From Kordiimonadaceae bacterium (lineage in GTDB: Bacteria; Pseudomonadota; Alphaproteobacteria; Sphingomonadales; Emcibacteraceae), in contig JABIPV010000296.1 in the NCBI GenBank assembly GCA_018699075.1, positions 1 to 10,567 on the forward strand: a stretch of 10,567 nt of DNA, given 5' to 3'. Positions 8,542-10,567 of this stretch are shown here, one piece after another (position 1 is the first letter of the stretch; each line of letters opens with the position of its first letter). The position numbers and the translations under genes were made by a program. A model generated the notes under the pieces. The model was given only the letters and a program-made list of their open reading frames with translations. It was not told the origin of the DNA and did not search any database.

Positions 8542-8574
8542 TGTAGTCGCTTTAAAAAACATAACAAACGTGCT

Positions 8575-8604
8575 TTGAAAGTCGCTATTAGGTTCATTTT
8601 TAAT
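8575..8604 (+). promoter_or_regulatory. Candidate sigma-70-type promoter, proximal to nrdA
   Basis: TTGAAA (8575-8580, 5 of 6 to TTGACA) and TTTAAT (8599-8604, 5 of 6 to TATAAT) are separated by 18 bases. Transcription would begin near 8611, giving a leader of about 80 nt, a natural length for nrdA. Background AT content is high, so this remains a candidate only. Confidence 0.38.
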
Positions 8605-8680
8605 GAGATCTATAGTATAAATATGGCCTTTTTGGAGTCGTTTATAAAAAAAGAATTTTGTGGCCTATTTAGAATGAATA

Positions 8681-8687
8681 GGGTGGA
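8681..8687 (+). promoter_or_regulatory. Ribosome binding site of nrdA
   Basis: GGGTGGA lies only 3 nt before the ATG at 8691, tight for that start. It is 9 nt before an in-frame GTG at 8697 (codon 3), so either codon could be used. The product would differ by two residues. Confidence 0.55.
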
Positions 8688-8690
8688 TTA

Positions 8691-10550
8691 ATGGGAGTGA
8701 AGATATTGTCAGCGTCAGTGCTAAGTGAAACCATCCAGGTCAAAGACCATTCGCGCGTAAAAACCGACGATAGCAGGGATCAATTTTTAACAGATTTTGG
8801 CAAAGCGACCTTAATCGATCGCTACCTCATGCCTGGTGAAAGTTTCCAGGATATGTTTGCGCGTGTAGCCAGTTATTACGGTGATGATGAAGCGCATTCA
8901 CAGCGTCTTTATGAATATATCAGTAAGCTTTGGTTTATGCCTGCGACACCTGTATTAAGTAACGGTGGAACAAAACGCGGGCTTCCTATTTCTTGTTTTT
9001 TAAATGAAGCCAATGATAGTTTGGCGGGTATTGTTGAACTATGGAACGAAAATGTTTGGCTTGCTTCTAAGGGCGGTGGCATTGGTAGTTTTTGGGGTAA
9101 TCTTCGTTCGATCGGTGAAGATGTTAGTACCAACGGTAAGACGTCTGGAATTATTCCTTTTATTCGAGTAATGGATAGTCAAACTCTGGCAATTTCTCAA
9201 GGGTCACTTCGCCGGGGTAGTGCTGCGGTATATTTGCCGATTAGTCATCCTGAAATTGAAGAATTTATTGAAATTCGTCGTCCAACAGGGGGTGACCCGA
9301 ACCGTAAAGCACTTAATCTTCATCATGGTATTTCTGTATCAAACGCCTTTATGCGTGCGGTCGAAGCGGACGAGGAATGGGCATTGACCAGTCCACATGA
9401 TGGTGCGGTTCAAAAAACAGTTTCAGCACGTGAATTATGGATCAGAATTTTGACAGCCCGCATTGAAACGGGCGAGCCATATATTTTAAACATTGATCAT
9501 GTGAATGATGCCACACCAGAACATCATAAGCTTGCCGGACTAGCTGTAAAAACGTCTAATTTATGTTGCGAAATCACTTTACCTACGGGCATTGATCATT
9601 TGGGGAAGCAGCGTACAGCGGTTTGTTGTCTTTCATCGATTAATCTTGAAAAATATGATGAATGGAAAAATGATGAAATATTTGTCGAAGACATGATGCG
9701 TTTTCTTGATAATGTCCTCCAAGATTTCATTGATCGTGCTCCGGATAGTATGGAACGTGCGAAATATGCGGCGATGCGTGAACGCAGTGTCGGCCTTGGC
9801 GCAATGGGGTTTCATTCTTTCTTGCAAGATCGCATGATCCCGTTCGAAAGTGTTATGGCACAGGTGTGGAATAAGAAAATCTTTAAGCACATTCAAGATG
9901 GTGTTGATGCAGCGTCTGTAAAGCTTGCTAAAGAAAAAGGCGCCTGTCCTGATGCTGCTGATTATGGCATTATGGAACGCTTTTCTAATAAAACGGCAAT
10001 TGCGCCAACAGCATCGATTTCTATTATTTGCGGTGGTGCAAGTCCTGGGATTGAGCCAATAGCCGCTAACAGCTTTACGCAAAAAACTTTATCTGGTTCT
10101 TTTAACGTTCGTAGTCGTGCTTTAACTAAGCTTCTTGAAGAAAAGGGCAAAAACACAAATGAAGTATGGTCAAATATTACCGTCAATGGCGGTTCTGTTC
10201 AGCATCTTGATTTCTTGGACGCTCATGAAAAGGATGTTTTCAAAACGGCGTTCGAACTTGATCAACGGTGGGTAATTGAACATTCTGCTGACCGTGCGGG
10301 CATGGTTGATCAGGCACAGTCAGTTAATATATTCTTGCCGGCTGATGTCCATAAACGTGATCTTCATCAAATTCATTTCCAGGCGTGGAAAAAAGGCGTG
10401 AAAAGCCTTTATTATTGTCGTTCTCTTTCCATTCAACGTGCGGAAAGTTCTGAAGCATCGGGTGAAAATGCGAAAGAAGAAATGATGAAAGCGATGGCAA
10501 AGGCACAAGAAGGGGCATCAGATTATGAAGAATGCCTTTCTTGTCAGTGA
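8691..10550 (+). CDS. nrdA: Class I ribonucleoside-diphosphate reductase, alpha (catalytic) subunit, alphaproteobacterial short type
   Basis: NrdA reduces ribonucleoside diphosphates to deoxyribonucleotides in the cytoplasm, using a radical delivered from NrdB. The 619-residue product starts almost directly with the catalytic barrel region; the roughly 90-residue N-terminal ATP-cone of the 761-residue E. coli enzyme is absent. Residues assigned by motif: redox Cys102 (PISCFLNE), Asn290, Cys292 and Glu294 (SNLCCEITLPT, matching E. coli N437, C439 and E441), Cys312 (TAVCCLSSINL, matching C462) and the radical-transfer pair Tyr574-Tyr575 (KSLYYCRS). A C-terminal Cys615-x-x-Cys618 is the likely thioredoxin/glutaredoxin-accessible pair, in place of the wider-spaced pair of E. 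coli. The Tyr-Tyr pair argues for class I over B12-dependent class II (NrdJ). The stop is at 10548-10550 and nrdB is expected downstream, beyond the window. Promoter candidates lie at 8400-8428 and 8575-8604. The family call is secure; the exact subclass is not. Confidence 0.93.
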   Translation: MGVKILSASVLSETIQVKDHSRVKTDDSRDQFLTDFGKATLIDRYLMPGESFQDMFARVASYYGDDEAHSQRLYEYISKLWFMPATPVLSNGGTKRGLPISCFLNEANDSLAGIVELWNENVWLASKGGGIGSFWGNLRSIGEDVSTNGKTSGIIPFIRVMDSQTLAISQGSLRRGSAAVYLPISHPEIEEFIEIRRPTGGDPNRKALNLHHGISVSNAFMRAVEADEEWALTSPHDGAVQKTVSARELWIRILTARIETGEPYILNIDHVNDATPEHHKLAGLAVKTSNLCCEITLPTGIDHLGKQRTAVCCLSSINLEKYDEWKNDEIFVEDMMRFLDNVLQDFIDRAPDSMERAKYAAMRERSVGLGAMGFHSFLQDRMIPFESVMAQVWNKKIFKHIQDGVDAASVKLAKEKGACPDAADYGIMERFSNKTAIAPTASISIICGGASPGIEPIAANSFTQKTLSGSFNVRSRALTKLLEEKGKNTNEVWSNITVNGGSVQHLDFLDAHEKDVFKTAFELDQRWVIEHSADRAGMVDQAQSVNIFLPADVHKRDLHQIHFQAWKKGVKSLYYCRSLSIQRAESSEASGENAKEEMMKAMAKAQEGASDYEECLSCQ

Positions 10551-10567
10551 TAAATTAATTTTAAAAA

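Larger units (their letters stand above)
8326..8690. other. AT-rich intergenic region between hrpB and nrdA
   Basis: This gap of 365 bases has no credible gene. A 100-codon plus-strand frame (8276-8578) begins inside hrpB in another frame, resembles no family I know and is rich in Lys, Asn and Ile as expected of untranslated AT-rich DNA. The gap holds two promoter candidates (8400-8428 and 8575-8604), a 9-bp perfect stem at 8522-8541, a short symmetric site ATTGTA-C-TACAAT at 8474-8486 and three AGTCG-type words. I looked for a cobalamin riboswitch and a pair of NrdR boxes, both common before reductase genes, and saw neither clearly. Confidence 0.65.

Noticed and set aside
8276..8578. 100-codon plus-strand reading frame after hrpB
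   Set aside because: It starts inside hrpB in another frame, has no ribosome site, its composition (Lys, Asn, Ile) is that expected of random AT-rich DNA, and it contains no recognisable motif.
8536..8621. Possible NrdR boxes before nrdA (ACACAAT at 8536-8542 and CTATAGTATAA near 8610)
   Set aside because: Only the left half of the first matches the NrdR consensus, the second is weak, and the distance between them does not fit the usual paired arrangement.
8326..8690. Cobalamin riboswitch upstream of the reductase gene
   Set aside because: No B12-box-like core was seen, and the encoded enzyme has the class I tyrosine pair, so it is not expected to depend on cobalamin.
9633..10082. 149-codon minus-strand frame opposite nrdA
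   Set aside because: It is antisense to the conserved catalytic core of nrdA and has no recognisable domain or ribosome site.
1..10567. A hidden defence, mobile or other novel system
   Set aside because: All long reading frames belong to well-known housekeeping families. No direct repeats with regular spacing, insertion-sequence ends, tRNA-adjacent junction or unfamiliar gene cluster was found on either strand.

Overview
The window is a stretch of housekeeping chromosome from a Gram-negative bacterium, most likely a moderately low-GC alphaproteobacterium. That placement is an inference. It rests on a proteobacterial-type GltB/GltD pair, a long HrpB-type helicase, and a short class I ribonucleotide reductase alpha chain without an ATP-cone, ending in a Cys-x-x-Cys tail. 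Coding is dense, codon use is fairly AT-rich, and I see no transposase, integrase, CRISPR array, tRNA, rRNA or phage gene.

Layout. Bases 1-758 (minus strand) hold the N-terminal half of gltD, cut by the window edge. Bases 762-5417 (minus) hold complete gltB, 3 bp upstream of gltD and clearly in one operon with it. Bases 5418-5787 are a 370-bp AT-rich divergent intergenic region with a conspicuous 52-bp composite inverted repeat near its centre, a second operator-like inverted repeat close to gltB, and a possible hrpB promoter. Bases 5788-8325 (plus) hold hrpB. Bases 8326-8690 are a 365-bp AT-rich gap with two plausible sigma-70-type promoters, several short inverted repeats and three copies of an AGTCG-type word. 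Bases 8691-10550 (plus) hold nrdA. The last 17 bases contain no gene.

Functionally, gltBD makes the NADPH-dependent glutamate synthase of the GS-GOGAT ammonia assimilation route. nrdA makes the catalytic chain that reduces ribonucleotides for DNA synthesis; its radical partner nrdB is not in the window and would be expected nearby. hrpB encodes a DEAH-box helicase-like ATPase of poorly known role. The three units look independently transcribed and I see no functional system joining them.

I found no convincing undescribed biological system. The most useful leads are the non-coding structures in the two intergenic gaps and the domain make-up of the reductase. All ordinary genes here are intact apart from the edge-truncated gltD.
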